Source: an uncultured Geobacter sp. (GTDB lineage: Bacteria; Desulfobacterota; Desulfuromonadia; Geobacterales; DSM-12255). From it: DNA of 32,278 nucleotides. The notes beneath the pieces are model-generated. The model was not told the origin of the DNA and did no database searches. It saw only the letters and a program-made list of their open reading frames with translations. Of the stretch, positions 32,225 through 32,278 are shown in pieces. A program made the translations under genes and the position numbers. Location: NCBI GenBank assembly GCA_937860145.1, contig CALMBF010000183.1, positions 1 to 32,278 on the forward strand, given 5' to 3'. Positions within the stretch are counted from its first letter, which is position 1. Each line of letters begins with the position of its first letter.

Positions 32225-32278
32225 TGTGAATCGGCATGCAAAAATGACCCACCTATAGCCTAAATCGGCGTCCAAATT
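32225..32278 (+). mobile_element. Partial end of an IS21-family element
   Basis: The plus strand begins TGTGAATCGGCATGC at 32225, then TGACCCACC and later AATCGGCG. This mirrors the end at 1-57 (TGTG..AATCGGCAT..TGACCCACC..ATAG). The tip faces into the window, so the element lies to the right. The two ends differ in several bases, so they could be the left and right ends of one IS type or two related elements. Confidence 0.6.

Noticed and set aside
32029-32241. 70-residue minus-strand frame at the right edge
   Set aside because: Its start lies within the IS21-type end and it has no family features; it is probably non-coding debris.

Overview
The window reads as a piece of a metal-resistance / respiration genomic island from a Geobacter-like bacterium (Geobacterales, Desulfobacterota). 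This is an inference from the pentaheme c-type cytochrome with signal peptide, the anaerobe-type FmdE protein, several metal efflux systems and moderately GC-rich codon use. No rRNA, intact tRNA or housekeeping gene is present to confirm it. Both ends carry inward-facing tips of IS21-family elements (about 1-57 and 32225-32278), so the window probably ends where an assembly broke on a repeated IS.

Region 1 (1-6000) is mobile-element backbone. It holds an IS-truncated gene pair including a ParB-like protein, then a 3' fragment of tRNA-Gly(GCC) that touches the stop codon of a tyrosine recombinase. These are followed by a small HTH (excisionase-like) gene, two unknown genes, a decayed IS3-family element, a 3'-truncated ardA anti-restriction gene and a ~115-bp imperfect palindrome upstream of ardA.

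Region 2 (6240-10892, plus strand) is a compact metal operon: a CsoR/RcnR-type repressor with its palindromic operator, a P1B ATPase lacking an N-terminal metal-binding domain, a DMT/EamA permease with a 61-residue tail containing 25 histidines, and a CNNM/CorC-type membrane protein. An exported beta-helix protein follows at 11006.

Region 3 (11801-21315, minus strand) is a tight ten-gene run: OmpR-type regulator, sensor kinase, pentaheme cytochrome, outer-membrane barrel protein, ABC ATPase, ABC permease with a GldG-like ectodomain, exported concanavalin-like protein, two-repeat DUF1259 (LppY/LpqO) protein, ChrA and an exported FmdE protein. Several junctions overlap by 4 bp or abut. I know of no described system with this composition, and it is my main candidate for a new one: a two-component-controlled periplasmic electron-transfer / oxyanion-export unit.

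Region 4 (21560-31562, plus strand) contains a remnant of an outer-membrane gene, a DPM/ArnC-like glycosyltransferase, an outer-membrane protein, a His-rich exported protein, and a CBA-type HME-RND efflux system (TolC-like, lipoprotein adaptor, pump) with a MITE-like repeat between adaptor and pump. Two small lipoproteins follow.

Region 5 (31600-32278) is debris: a decapitated exported gene, a remnant of a type I restriction HsdR subunit, and the second IS21 end.
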